A stretch of 64,000 bases of DNA from positions 39,674,527 through 39,738,526 of the forward strand of contig CM055104.1 of the NCBI GenBank assembly GCA_029204225.1, written 5' to 3'. The notes below the pieces were generated by a model. It was given only the letters and a program-made list of their open reading frames with translations. It made no database searches and was not told the DNA's origin. A program made the translations under genes and the position numbers. Origin of the DNA: Diphasiastrum complanatum (lineage: Eukaryota; Streptophyta; Lycopodiopsida; Lycopodiales; Lycopodiaceae). Shown piece by piece: positions 46,339-58,114 of this stretch (its first letter is position 1; each line of letters begins with the position of its first letter).

Positions 46339-46910
46339 AAGTACAAGTGCATTTAAGACATTGATCTAAAACTATTTCCAAATTGGCAGATTTTTGAAAA
46401 CAATCTAATATTGAGGTAGCGAGTTGAAATGGATAGCTATAGCCAAAATATTTGTACCAAATCTTGTTGTGGGCTGCAAGTATACCTTCCACACGTGTGT
46501 GGCCATACATAACCTGTTTTGAACAATATTTTTCATTTTGGTGCAATTTGAGCTTCATACACCCAATTTGAGTCAATTTAGTTTCAAGCTTTCACTTGCA
46601 TTGTTTCTATTCCATTGATTTGTTCTTGGTTTAGATCAATCATATAATTGGATTAGAGCTTGTTTACAGTACATTGAAGTTGATTCTCTGTTTTTTTGAG
46701 TGTACCTTGAAGTTGAGAGAGATTGAGTGCTATAAACCAAAGATTAAGGAGTGAATTTGCAAAGTTGAGATTGTAATCTATAGATCCATCATTCTAGATT
46801 TGTTCTAAAGTGGTAGGGTCAGGTCTAAAAGGTTATTGATTTCTAGAAGACACTATAGGCTCAGATCTCTAAGTGAAACCATCTAAGTTTCAAGTGCATT
46901 TATACTAATA
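46339..46910 (+). other. 5' leader of Copia B
   Basis: Non-coding leader that contains CACACGTGTGTGG near 46491. Its second half matches the first part of the Copia C leader (about 62480-62720, minus strand), which ties B and C to one family. Confidence 0.7.
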
Positions 46911-48357
46911 ATGGCATCAATGGGTGGCTTCTTACTTGAAGCTAGTGAAAGGCTTTCATCAACTAATTATGCCATTTGGAAAGTTTGAATGGAGTCATGA
47001 TTTGTATGACATTTTTCTTGGTGTGGAAGAAGAACCTCAAGTAGCTCAAGAATTAGTAAAGTACAAGAAGAGATTTAAGTTGTCATTACATTGCTTGAAA
47101 ATGAATGTAAGTAATGACTTGTTGAAAGAGATCTCATCTTGTAGCACATCCAAAGAGGCATGGGATTCACTAAAATCTATTTATGAATCCAAAAATACTT
47201 CAAGAATACTCATGCTAAGAAATCAAATACTTCAAAGCATGAAAGGAAGCAATGAAAGTGCCCAAGATTATGTTCTTAGGATCAAATCTTTGAATATTGA
47301 GTTATCTTCCATTAGTGACAAGATTCAAGACAATGAGCTAGTTCAAATCATCTTGAATGGATTAGGAAATGAGTACTCTAATCTAGTTCAAACATTTGCT
47401 ATTCAAGATCAGTTTCCTACTATTGAAAAACTTCATAGTCAGCTAGTTTATGAGGATAGTAGGATGTTTCATATCAAGAATAGGATTGGTTCTCTTTCTT
47501 TGATTGATAGTGATGAGAAAGCTAACTTTTCTTTGAAAGGCAAGAAGAAGAAGGTTCCATCCAAGAAGACCCAAGATGTGGAGGTCGATAGCAAGGATGG
47601 AGCTTCAAGTTCAAAAGGCAAAAGTAAGAAGGACAAGAAGAAGCTTAAGTGTTTTTTCTGTGGTAAGAAAGGACACTTTGCATCCGAGTGTTACAAGAAG
47701 AAGAATGCCCAAGAGAAGGACAAGCATGGCAACCTTGTGCTTGAGGAGGAGGATGAATGCAACTTATCTTTGATGGCTTCCTTAACACAAACATCTAATC
47801 ACAACACATGGTGGATTGATAGTCATGTACCTTCTATTACAAAGAACTTGTTAAGTGTTGGTCAACTTATGGATAGTGGATTAGATATTCATTTCAAGCA
47901 TGGAGCATGTTCCATCTTGAAGAATGATAAATGTATTGCTAATGGCTTTAAGCAAGGAAGGTTATTTAAGTTGGATGCTAATGTGATGGTTGGAAGTGTT
48001 AACATGGCAAGGGAGGAGCTCTCTCAAGTGGAGCTATGGCACAAGAGGTTAGGCCATCCTAACTACAAAGCTATGGAGAACATGGTGAACAAAGAGCTAG
48101 CAATTGGACTTCCCAAAGCCATATCCAAGTGTGGCAAGCTTTGTGAAGCCTGTGGACTCTCCAAGTCTCATAAGCAACCTTTCAAGAGATCTTTGACAAG
48201 ATCTAACTCTCCTCTTGATCTTATTCACTCAGATGTTCACTCTTTTTCACATGAATCTAATGGTGGAGCTCTTATGTCACTTTTATTGATGATAAATCAA
48301 GATACTCTTGGATTTACCTCTTGTCTAAGAAAAGTGGAGTGTTTGAAACCTTTGTGA
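46911..48357 (+). pseudogene. Copia B gag, deleted protease, integrase start
   Basis: ATG 46911 opens MASMGGFLLEASERLSSTNY. A TGA where KVRMES should be, then a small deletion near 47000, move gag to another frame. The gag frame continues from SHDLYDIFLGVEEEP through SLKSIYESKNTSRILMLRN to an intact CX2CX4HX4C knuckle (CFFCGKKGHFASEC, about 47650). The protease starts WWIDS and then jumps straight to HVPSITKNLLSVGQ, an in-frame loss of about 65 residues including GASSHM. Pre-integrase LWHKRLGHPN and integrase CEACGLSKSHK and HSDVHSFS follow. A short deletion near 48270 shifts the frame to that of the next feature. Confidence 0.9.
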
Positions 48358-50657
48358 AGTTCAAAACTCTTGTAGAAAAGCAACTTAATGCTAGCTTGAA
48401 AGTATTAAGATGTGATAATGGAGGGGAGTACGTCTCCAATAGTATGAAAGAGTTTTGTCAAACTAATGGCATTAGAAGAGAGTTTACTTGCACATACACC
48501 CCACAACAAAATGGGGTGGCCGAGAGGAAAAATAGAACACTATGTGAGTGTGCTAAAGCATTGAGATTAGATGCATCACTTCCTATTTCATTTTGGAGAG
48601 AAGCTATTTTATGTGCAAACTTTCTATGTAATAGAATGACTAATAGTGCCATTGGAGGTCTCACACCTTATGAAGCATTGTATGGCAAAAAGCCAAATCT
48701 TAGTGATTTGAATATTTTTGGATGTACTTGTTATGTACACATTCCTTTAGAAGTAAGAAAAAAGGAAGATGCTACTTCATTTAAAGGCATCTTTGTTGGT
48801 TATAGTGAAAATAGTAAAGCATATAGGATATTTGATCCTATTACCAAGAAAGTTGTTGTAAGTAGAGATGTACTTTTTGATGAATCTCTCAATGGCAAAG
48901 AGAAGGTACTTTCCAACAACTCTCATCTTATCAGTGATCATGCTATGGCCAAGGAGGAGCTTCAAGGAGCTCAAGATCCAAAGGTGCCAAGAAGATCAAC
49001 AAGAGTGAGGGCCGAGCCATCAAGGTTCACTTATAGTGACAAAGGAAAGCAAAGGGAAGATTCTCAACTACACACCTTTTATTCTTTCTTGACTACTATG
49101 CTTGAAGAACCAACATGTTTTGAAAAAGCAATTAAGTCTCGAAGTTGGAAGGATGCTATGCAAGTAGAGTTTGATGCTTTGTTGGAAAATCAAACTTGGT
49201 ATCTTGTTAATCTACTTTATGGAAAGAAGCCTCTTATTTGTAAATGGATATATAGATTGAAGTATAATCAAAATGGTTCCATTCATAAGTATAAAGAAAG
49301 ACTTGTAGCAAAAGGTTTTTTACAAGTCAAAGGCATAGATTATGATGAAACCTTTGCTCCTGTTGCAAAGCTTGTATCCATTAGATTGATCATATTCATT
49401 GCTACTTCTTTCAAGTGGGAGCTCTTTCAACTTGATGTGACAAATGCTTTCTTGAATGGATTCATGGAGGAGGAAATTTACATGTGCCAACCCGAGGGCT
49501 TCATCAAAGATGGAGAAGAAGACAAAGTGTGCTTTTTGAAGAAGAGTCTTTATGGGCTCAAACAAGCACCTATAGCTTGGTACTCTAGGTTGCATTCTTA
49601 TCTTATTTCCATTGGATTTGTTGTAGGTTCTTATGAACCATCATTATACTACAAATGTAATGATGGAAAGATCATCATTTTGGTTTTATATGTTGATGAT
49701 ATAATTCTCACAGGAAATGATCATGATGGCATTATAGATGTAAAAATTTTCTTGTCTAGTGAGTTTAAAATGGTAGATCTAGGACTTCTAAAGGTCATAC
49801 TTGGAATAGAAGTTACTAGATGCAATGATTTTACTTTCATATGTCAATCTAAGTATGCTGGATCCATCCTAGAAAAGTTTGGCATGAAAGATTGTAAAGG
49901 AGTTGAAACTCCCATGGAACTAAATGTAAAAGTTTCTAAGGAAAGTGATGAAGCATCCTTTGAGGAAATCACTACCTATAGAAAACTTATTGGTTCCTTG
50001 ATCTATTTGACCATCACTAGACCAGATCTTAGCTTTTGTGTTGGCAAATTGAGTCAATACATGCAAAGTCCACTAATATGTCATTGGAAGAGTGCCAAGA
50101 GAGTGTTAAGGTACATCTCGGCTACTAGAAACTTTGGCATAGTATATCAAGGGACTAATATTTGTTTGAGAGCATACTCGGACTCAGATTTTGCAGGTGA
50201 CAAAGTGGATAGAAGATCCACAAGTGCCTTTGCTACATTCCTATGTGGAGGAGTCATATCTTGGCTTTCCAAAAAGCAAGATACTATCTTACTTTCATCA
50301 ACCGAATCCGAGTATAAAGCTATGACAACAACAACAAAGGAGATCCTATGGCTAAGAAGACTATTGGAGGAGCTTCAAGTGATCAAGGCTGAAGATATTC
50401 TATGCATTTATTGTGACAATCAAGCAGCCCAACAACTTGCCAACAATCCAATCGTCCATGCTCGAACCAAGCGCATTGAGATTTCACATCACTTTGTGAG
50501 AGAGAAGGTACAAGCAAAGGAGATCAAGCTCATCCATGTTTCATCTTCAGATTGTGTTGCTGATATACTTACCAAACCATTGGCAAAGGATCCATTTGTG
50601 AAGTTAAGATTAGCACTTGGAGTTGTAGATAGATGTATACTAGATTTACCAAGCTAG
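48272..50657 (+). CDS. Copia B integrase core-reverse transcriptase-RNase H, uninterrupted
   Basis: An open frame of about 780-795 codons ending TAG at 50655-50657; the first ATG is at 48321, but homology starts at about 48272 in this frame. Integrase: CDNGGEY and NGVAERKNRTL (second Asp and Glu). RT (RVT_2): WIYRLKYNQNGSIHKYKERL, DYDETFAPVAK, QLDVTNAFLNG and the catalytic LYVDDIILT. RNase H: YSDSDFAGDKVDRRST, SSTESEYKAM, YCDNQAAQQLANNP, and the end DILTKPL. No stop or shift was seen. These would reverse-transcribe and insert the element, but they are separated by frameshift from Gag and lack a working protease. The best-preserved coding sequence in the window. Confidence 0.9.
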
Positions 50658-50658
50658 G

Positions 50659-50671
50659 TTTTGAGGAGGAG
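50659..50671 (+). promoter_or_regulatory. Polypurine tract of Copia B
   Basis: TTTTGAGGAGGAG, immediately before the 3' LTR start TGTGAAAATG and two bases after the pol stop codon. Confidence 0.85.
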
Positions 50672-51498
50672 TGTGAAAATGTCAAAATCATGCTTGATCT
50701 AGGCCCAAATCATTTACATATTATGTTTACACATGTGTGGAGCCTATTCCCACATGTGAATTAAATGCATCTATCATTTAGATGAGTCATATACGTACCA
50801 TTTCATTTGAGATCTAGTGGCTAAAATGGCCAAAACTTAGTTTTCTAGCTATACGCCACTTGGCATCATTTTATTGGTAGGAAAAGCTATTTCACATGGA
50901 TAGGAGTGATCTCACACGTGCCAAGGATTGCTCACATGTGTCAAAACATCAGTAGTAGGTGAGATCCAACTTGTAGTAGATATTTGTGCAAGTCCCTATG
51001 AATTAGAAAAATTGCCTAAAATCAAGGGAGGTGGCTATAAGTTAGGAAACTTGGTCCATGTGCCATATTGATGATTATTGGTGGATCCTTTGATGATTAG
51101 CACTCTCACACGTGCCAAATCAGCTGAGTAAGCATCAGCTCTTGTGTATATATGGTGGCTCATTTGGCCATAATTGATATGGAAGCTAAATCTTGGTTTT
51201 GGAGCAATTCTAGTGTTTTCTCTCTACTTGTCTTGTGTTTTTATGCATTGATTGGGTTCTAAGCTTAGTATACTTTATTCTCAGCCTACTGTCCGTACTC
51301 TGACAGGTTTTCACACGTTAAACCAGCAAGTTCAAGTTTTGATCAATAATGATTGTTCTTGTTAGATTTATTCATCTAGATTTGATCTAAATGCTATCTA
51401 ATCTTGTGTAGATTTATAGGTTGATCTAATCTAACATCCAATCACACTTGTGGATTTGATTCAGATCTATTCTTGGTCCATTTTGCTGTACTTTGACA
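50672..51498 (+). mobile_element. 3' LTR of Copia B (complete)
   Basis: 827 bp from TGTGAAAATGTC to GTACTTTGACA. The following five bases are ATGAG. It has CACATGTG/CACACGTG palindromes near 50731, 50752, 50914, 50934 and 51107. Same LTR family as Copia C at 62941-63791. Confidence 0.9.
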
Positions 51499-52055
51499 AT
51501 GAGGGGTCCCTTCGTCCTGAACCCTACACTACAAGAATTCACCCTATTTAAGATCTCCTTAAGACCCCTGATTTACACTAAGAATGGTCTTACAGAGTCT
51601 TAAACAGACCACTTGGTAGATCACAAGCTAGTCTTATCCTGAAAATTCAAGACTCATTTTGAGACTACAGTAGTCTTAGTCCTTGTTATGTAGCCTTAGA
51701 CTAGTCTTATTAGTAGCCTTACACATTTGTATTTAGGCCCTCCACTCTTGGCAAACACATTTAGGGGCTTAATATAAACTGAATTAAGTCTTATTTGGTC
51801 TTATTTTGAGTCTTATCTAGTGTTGTTTGTAGTCTTATTTGTAGTCTTGTTTGTAGCTTTACTTGGTCTTATATGGAGTCTTACCTGGTCCTTATTTGGA
51901 GTCTTATCTGGCCTTGTTTGTAGTCTTATTTGGTCCTACGTGTATTGGTGGATACTCAATAATTGGGTGCTTTTTTGTGATATTTTTTATTCAGTTATTT
52001 TGCATGGGTGGTGCAGAATTTTAACTGTTTGTGCCTTGTTGACCTTGTATTCTAG
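51499..52055 (+). mobile_element. CACTA-type transposon end, copy 2, with subterminal repeats
   Basis: CACTACAAGAATTCACC starts at 51527. Down to about 51945 there are about a dozen copies of GTCTTA/GTCTTG, often spaced 10-20 bases (TAGTCTTATTTGGTCTTA-type clusters at 51785-51940), the usual look of CACTA subterminal transposase-binding repeats. The part 51950-52055 ends in TGTATTCTAG, a splice-acceptor-like sequence before the transposase ATG. Confidence 0.75.
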
Positions 52056-53356
52056 ATGGAGTTCTTCCTGCGATTTCAGAAGGCCCATCCTCAAATCATT
52101 GTGAGTAAGAGAATTTTTGACGGTTTACGTCCGTTTTGGGTAAAAAAATATGAAGGACAGAAATGTTTCTTGTTGTATTTATCGAGTAGAAATGGAAGAA
52201 CTCATAGTAGGTTTCAATTTCATGCATGTGAAGTCTAGTATACATGGGAAGGGTGCTTGCACATGTTCTTGTGAAGAGGTCTGCCAATCAGATGAATCTG
52301 ACTCTTGCTCTGGATCCTTGATTATGTTTTCCGGGACTACAACTATACAAGAGTCCATTTTGTGTCCTAAAGAACCCTTTTATGAGTGGCATGACAGAGA
52401 TTGCTTATATGGAAATTATGATAATAAGTGTGGTGCTAATTTTTTAGCATGTTGCCCCCTGGAGTAAGGATCAGCTGACCATCTAGTCAACTGGAAACAA
52501 TTGTAACCAAGAAAGGTGAGGAAAAAAAAAAACTTCAACTAGTCTTTAGGAGCACTACCTCTACTGAATTGTTGAAGTATCTGAAACCCAAACTTCAATC
52601 TTTTGTACGTCACATTTTTGGCGCATGCTGGCAGGACCAGCAGTTGAAGAATTGTTTGGCATATTTTCCAGATGATGCCATAGTTGGTGTGATTGAGTTC
52701 TTTGAAAATTACAGTTTTCAGGAGCAAAATAACAGTTTTCAGGTGCAATCAATGTACTGAAACAATTATTAGGTAACAATTCTTGTTTTTATTACGTGGA
52801 TTATCTAATATCAAATCCAAATCCTAACTCTCATGTAAAGAATTCAAGAAGTATCATGAAATCACTTTCTTATCTCTGACGACAAGAGTCACGACAGTTA
52901 TTTTGTGCAGCATTTTATGAAGCTCCATTGGCAAGCCATGACAAACTTTTGATGTACTGTTAGTACACATTTGGTCTGGTCTGACAGTTGCTCTTCGCAG
53001 TTCAAGAGTAAGGTTCCATTATTCTTCGTGTCACGGTACCCTCAAATCACTTATGGCTGCACTTGTCAGTGGAACTTTTTTGGATCTGATCATGGTAAGT
53101 CAAATCACTTATGGCTGCACTTGTCAGTGGAACTTTTTTGGATCTGATCATGGTAAGGGTCCACATGATGGGGCTAGTGCAGATTTTAAGAGATTTATTC
53201 GTCATGCTCAACTTGACGTTGAAGGACCAGAGTTGCAGAATGCAGAGCAAGTCATTTAACTTCCTTCAACTAAAGTTGAGTGAAAGAACAGAATCTGCAT
53301 ACTCTGGTGAGCGAATTACTATCAATAGGACATTTTGGCATGTCAAGAAGGAATAA
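52056..53356 (+). pseudogene. Unusual DDE-transposase-like gene, decayed
   Basis: Pieces in several + frames form one protein pattern. N-terminus (ATG 52056): FFLRFQKAHPQIIVSKRIFD, GLRPFWV. After a frame change in an A7 run: a Cys-rich part (52150-52467; CCIYRVEMEELIVGFNFM, CTCSCEEVC, ILCPKEPFYEWHDRDCLYG). Then LLKYLKPKLQSFVRH, HIFGACWQDQQLKNCLAYFP and VGVIEFFENYSF (about 52570-52730). After a gap come HDSYFVQHFMKLHWQAM, VWSDSCSSQFKSK and CQWNFFGSDHGKGPHDGA (to about 53175), then FKRFIRHAQLDVEGP. The acidic clusters look like a DDE nuclease. I recall similar uncharacterised proteins from other plants and invertebrates, but cannot name the superfamily. A 58-bp tandem duplication (53041-53155) lies inside. 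Confidence 0.7.
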
Positions 53357-53606
53357 TTCAAATGTGAACGAATGAAAGGTACACAAGGATTACATTGCAT
53401 GAGGTCCACTGTTGTCATGGATGTCAATAAATTGTTGACAAGGTCTCTTACTTGCTACTGCTACTTGTGAATCGTGTGGAATAATTCAAATGTGAACGAA
53501 TGAAAGGTACACAAGGATTACATTGCGTGAGGTCCATTGGTGTCATGGATGTCAATAAACTTTTGACAAGGTCTCTTACTTGCTACTGCTATTTTTTACA
53601 TGATTC
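53354..53606 (+). repeat. Tandem duplication of ~125 bp at the transposase 3' end
   Basis: GAATAATTCAAATGTGAACG begins two copies (about 53354 and 53480), each through GGTCTCTTACTTGCTACTGCTA, with few mismatches. No further transposase motif follows. Confidence 0.85.
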
Positions 53607-54888
53607 CAGTTGGTTTTTATGTGAGAATAGAGCATGGACACTTGATTGGGAAGTAGAGATACTCCATATATGTTTTCTGTATCCCAATGTTGGGTACATC
53701 TCTCTTCATCCTCACAGCACATGTGGATATCACAACATTTGATGACCACAATAATCTATTCAGATTCATTTATCTTTTCATGTTTCTATACTATCTATTG
53801 ATTGGGTTCTTCTCTTATCTATATAAAGTTTGATCTTGGATCATAATCTTGGATAGGACGAGCAGATTCAGAAGAGCGCCCGGGGCTTGATTGTTATCCC
53901 AATATGATTTGTCTTTCCGAAAGCTCTCTAGAATCGGACTAGAACTTCTCTCAAGAAAGGAACTCTCTTGTGTGCAGGTTATATGATAGCAGAATGGCAC
54001 ATGCAAAAATATATAACTACAAATTCAAAGATTTGAAGTGGGGATTGTTGGTTAAGCCCACCGGAGAAATTTTTTTTTACCTCAACTTAATGCTTTGTCC
54101 TTACCAGTAAGGGATTTGTATTTTGTTCGGAGTGATCCTGGTTAGGTAAAAACTCTTCAACAACACGGCCTCTCAAACCTGTTGTAAGCTTTGTTATTCA
54201 AACCTATTGCATGCTTTAGTCTTGCTATCAAGGTTCTCTTTGGTTGCGAAAAGATTATTTTGTCTACTTCAGTTTTTGCTTCCAGATCTTCCGAGTAGCT
54301 GCTTCTATGAATCATGCCACTTAGAATATGTGAAACGACTGGGTCCATTGTGTTTAATCAGACTCCAATTTTCCTGTGTTTTTGTAGCTTGAACGAGGAT
54401 ACAGGGGGCCTTTTAAATAGCATAGCCTTAAGTGCTCGCCACTGTTTAGATTTCCCTTCACTTTTGGATAAATGAATAAATGCAGTTTGCAAAAGACTCC
54501 AGAAGTAGCCTATAGTGCTGGTCCTGGCAAAAATCTACCTTTGCTTTTTTATAAATGAATAATTAAAATGCAATTTGCTATAGCACTTGGCATGCTAAGT
54601 GTTCAATTCAAACCTCTAAGTTACTAAGCGACCCAACTTCCAAAGCTCGATCCCCCGTTCACCTCAAGAAACAGCTGGGAATCGAAGAACACTTGAAGCG
54701 TAGAATCTCGTAGGACGAGCCACATTATGTTATGCCAGACTGTGATCATACATCAGCTCTACAAATGATTAGAATGTCATAGTGAGCTCAATGCCTTTAC
54801 TAGACCAAACTTCTGATATAACAACAACTCGAAAACAGCTACAGGACCTCAAACCCGGCCCTGGACATCATCGACTTATAGATCTCTC
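53607..54888. other. Non-coding stretch
   Basis: No clear coding motif. The second CACTA end (TTCTTGTAGTG) was not found here by eye. Near 54600-54750 base composition is more balanced, as in low-copy DNA. Confidence 0.45.
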
Positions 54889-55106
54889 TCATAAGTTGAC
54901 ATCATCATGTAGATCTTGCTCATAAGTTGCTAGATTGTACTTAATTTTCTTTCTTGTGTCTATAATGGCATTACTCTCGCATCCACAGTTCAGTTTTGGA
55001 ATCGGAGTTCCACGAATCGACTGAATATGTCCATACCATCTGTTTGCAAGGCCCGGTATATGCACGATTCTGATTCGTTTGCTCCCATCAATGCACCATT
55101 CAATCC
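54889..55106 (-). CDS. Orphan terminal exon of an unrecognised host-type gene
   Basis: A minus-strand frame with acceptor AATTCATAG directly before it (phase 1) and a stop at 54889-54891. It encodes about 72 residues: EWCIDGSKRIRIVHIPGLAN, then GHIQSIRGTPIPKLNCGC, ending YEQDLHDDVNL. The composition is that of an ordinary globular protein. No family is recognised and no upstream exon is seen. It could be a real last exon or a gene fragment. Confidence 0.4.
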
Positions 55107-57096
55107 CTATGAATTTGTAGATTGAACTACATATGGGCCACATACCTCAAAAATATGTTCAAATCTCCAAATTCAACTTCGTAACACATCCGTTCAATCA
55201 TTTGAGCTAGTCAACAATTATTTGCAGCCCAACAGCCAAACCTTATAATCTCCCAGCCAAACCTTATAATCTCGAAAACTACATATCAGATTTCTTTTAA
55301 AATTGGACAATGAGTACTTCGTGCAACTACCTTCAAGATTGTATAGTTGATTCTTCTATATTTTCATTAATTTGCACTATACAAAGGAGATTCCATTTAT
55401 GTGCTTCATGCCTCAAAAATGGTTTGAAAAAATTTAGGGTGACTTACGAGTTAAGACAATGCCCTCTCTTTGCAAGTATAATTATTCGAATAAAAATATC
55501 TCCTCCAGTCCAGTTTCCAACAATCATTGAAGAATCTTGCATTACCAATGAGTATTTATTGTTATGTTCATGCTGCAATTGTAGATATTGGCGTTATTAC
55601 ACATTTGTAGATTTATCCATGTTGTTATTTTGGGATTTATATGTATCTACCTCATCTAAGCATGCCTCATTGCGTTACAAGCATATTGTGCCTGGGCATA
55701 TAAAGACTTTGTTGAAATTGTCATGAATTATGGCCCACCTTGAATGGTACTAATAAAGGCTACAAATACCTTGCCAATATATGACACCATTGTACTTGTG
55801 TGCCATCCATGGTCCACACTAATAGCAGACCAATCTAGGAATATAGTGTAGTAGGATACAACACATTGGTATAGGTTATTTCTTTGGGCAATCTCAAATA
55901 GCCAAATGGTTTTAAGAAGGTGAATACTTTTTTCTTCAAGTCATCAAAATTGCATAAAGTACAAGTACAAAAATGAGATGAGATGCATGAATATCCATCT
56001 TTAACATCATGTGAGATATTTACAATGAAGATTTATTTACCTTTGTTTGCTTCGAGAACTGTGATTTTGTGAATCGCTTTGATCTGGCGCAGCACTTTTG
56101 CTAGAGTCAGTTTTGATTGCGAAATTGTTGATACAACTGCATGCAAAATCCTTTCACCTGATATGCTGCAAACTGATCACCGGTCTGCCAGGAGAACATG
56201 CTCAACTTCGAAAAAAACACATCCAAATCCATTTCCAGACTGCTTGCTATCGTGACAGCAAAACGTATCCTAGAAAAGTATGCAAACCCACTTGCAAAGT
56301 GCTCGTTATTGTAACCACTTGCAAATGCGCGCTGCGCCTAACCTTGTGCTTGATGATAAAGAACACAGCAGATACTGCTATCAATAACTAAGTCTATAGC
56401 AGGATCGATTCACTAGCATGCAGTCAATACAAGATCTATACAGCTACCATTACAAAGAACATAGCTCATGTCAGAAGAGAAACGCTGTAGCATATGGCAA
56501 TCACACGTGAGCTACATAGATAAACACTCAGCAGAATGCGTTATCAAGACTACAAGAGGAGACAAGAAAAGCTCAATTAGTTCTCATTAAGCAAAACGTG
56601 CAACGGAATTCCCTGTATCGCTACAGATACTGCATGTGTATATATAGAATGTAGGTGATGATTAAAAGAATTGTTATTAGCAGGGCTGGCCGTTTATGAG
56701 TTAAAAATAGGCTCGTAATAAGCCGTAATAAGCCAGAATGGGCTAACAGGAAACCTTCATAAACAAGTTGAAGGGTGGCCTTCACAAATGAAGAGGGGGC
56801 CTTCACGCAAGTTGTTTTGCATCAGAAAATAGAGAATGATTTCGGAACCTGGTTAACTGATTTCAGAACCTGATAAACTCGATTCTCAATCACTCCCTAG
56901 TGTCTCGATTCTCAATCACTCCCTAGTGTCCCCACTCACACTCAATGCCATCAATCCCAAGTCTACGTAGGAGTCCTGTCTGTCTGATCTGGCTATCCAG
57001 GGATCCAGCCTCCACTACGCAGTATAAAACGCTGTCTGCCATACAACTTCAAGTACCAACAGCACTTGAATCCGAGAAGCTTGCATTGTAGTCTTT
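55107..57096. other. Low-copy-looking intergenic stretch
   Basis: A + frame at 55310-55726 (138 codons, Cys-rich in part) has no recognised motif and is not called. A TATA-like AGTATAAAACGC lies at about 57021, some 75 bases before the short frame at 57097. Confidence 0.4.
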
Positions 57097-57330
57097 TTGT
57101 TCCAGGAAGCAAGGAGGATCGAAGAATTATTGCAAGCAGGAAAGATGGTGGCCTTGAAAAGCCTGCTGGTTGAGCTTGAAATGGGCTCTGCTGGTAGTGC
57201 TTGCCACGCTCACGTTGAATATCAAAGGCTTGATTATAGGTATTATGTAAGCGTGGGGCTCACGTGGGAATCAGAATGTCTTAAGCTTCCGGCTATTTTA
57301 ACCTTGTCTGCCACTTCTCTGTCAACCTAA
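57097..57330 (+). other. Short unrecognised frame after a TATA-like box
   Basis: 77 codons (MFQEARRIEELLQAGKMVAL; the first codon is TTG). A possible acceptor TTTTTGTTCCAG precedes GAAGCAAGG. It may be a short exon or chance; no family recognised. Confidence 0.25.
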
Positions 57331-58003
57331 CATACATTTGCTTACCAGATTGGAAGAAACTGCGCATTGTAGACTCAGAAGACAATGAATGATTCTAATA
57401 TAATGAATCACGAGACCTCAAAATCTCTGACCTCCTCTAATTCTTCTACTAATGTTACTGAAATCTATCTTTAATCAGAGGCTAGAAAACTGGAATCCTC
57501 ATCAAAGCTCACTTCTGTCTGAAAGTTCAACGTGAAGGAGGCCAATTGAGAGTGTTCGGAAGAAAGCAAGATAGTGCTTCAGAGCGGAATGATCTGTTGT
57601 AGTTTAATACAATTGCCACATAAGTCTGAGCAGATCTGATCGAGCACTTGATCAGCAGCGCACTGGGCAACTGCAGGCGCTCCACTGAAGGGCGCTGAAA
57701 GGCCAACCCTGCTAATAACGAGAGGTAACAGGCCTGGGACCGGCCCAATAAAATGCCGGAACGGGCCTTCGTCGAATAAAATGCCGGAACGGGCCTTCCC
57801 AAGCCCGTGGGAAGGCCCGTTATATATTACATTCATCCTAACTAAATCTAAAACACTGCGGATCCCTGTCTACGTCGTGAGAGAGAATATTATGTTTGTT
57901 ACTTGGATTAGACTTAGTGGGCTGGCGTGCTAGTTTTATAATCTGCTGACGTTCTAAATAAAACGTTTATAGTTCACACTAACTTAACAGTGCTCCATAA
58001 AAC
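57331..58003. repeat. Spacer with a short tandem repeat
   Basis: Two adjacent copies of AATAAAATGCCGGAACGGGC (starting about 57748 and 57776), followed by CTTCCCAAGCCCGTGGGAAG, a short palindrome. No coding motif. Confidence 0.6.
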
Positions 58004-58114
58004 CCACCTGCAAACGTTCATAGTTCAAAAGAAAAATCACCTAAACCACCTGCAAACGTCCCCTCCTGTACTCCACCTGCAAACATCCGCTTCAAAAAAC
58101 AACCACCTGCAAAC
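58004..58114 (+). repeat. Four copies of CCACCTGCAAAC
   Basis: The 12-base motif occurs at 58004, 58046, 58073 and 58103, three of them followed by GT or AT, with unrelated bases between. Each contains the E-box CACCTG. Confidence 0.8.

Noticed and set aside
53607-54888. Right-hand terminus of the CACTA-type element
   Set aside because: No TTCTTGTAGTG or inverted GTCTTA cluster was found by eye; the element is probably truncated.
55310-55726. 138-codon + strand frame
   Set aside because: No motif, no splice or start context, odd composition; chance length in A/T-poor DNA is plausible.
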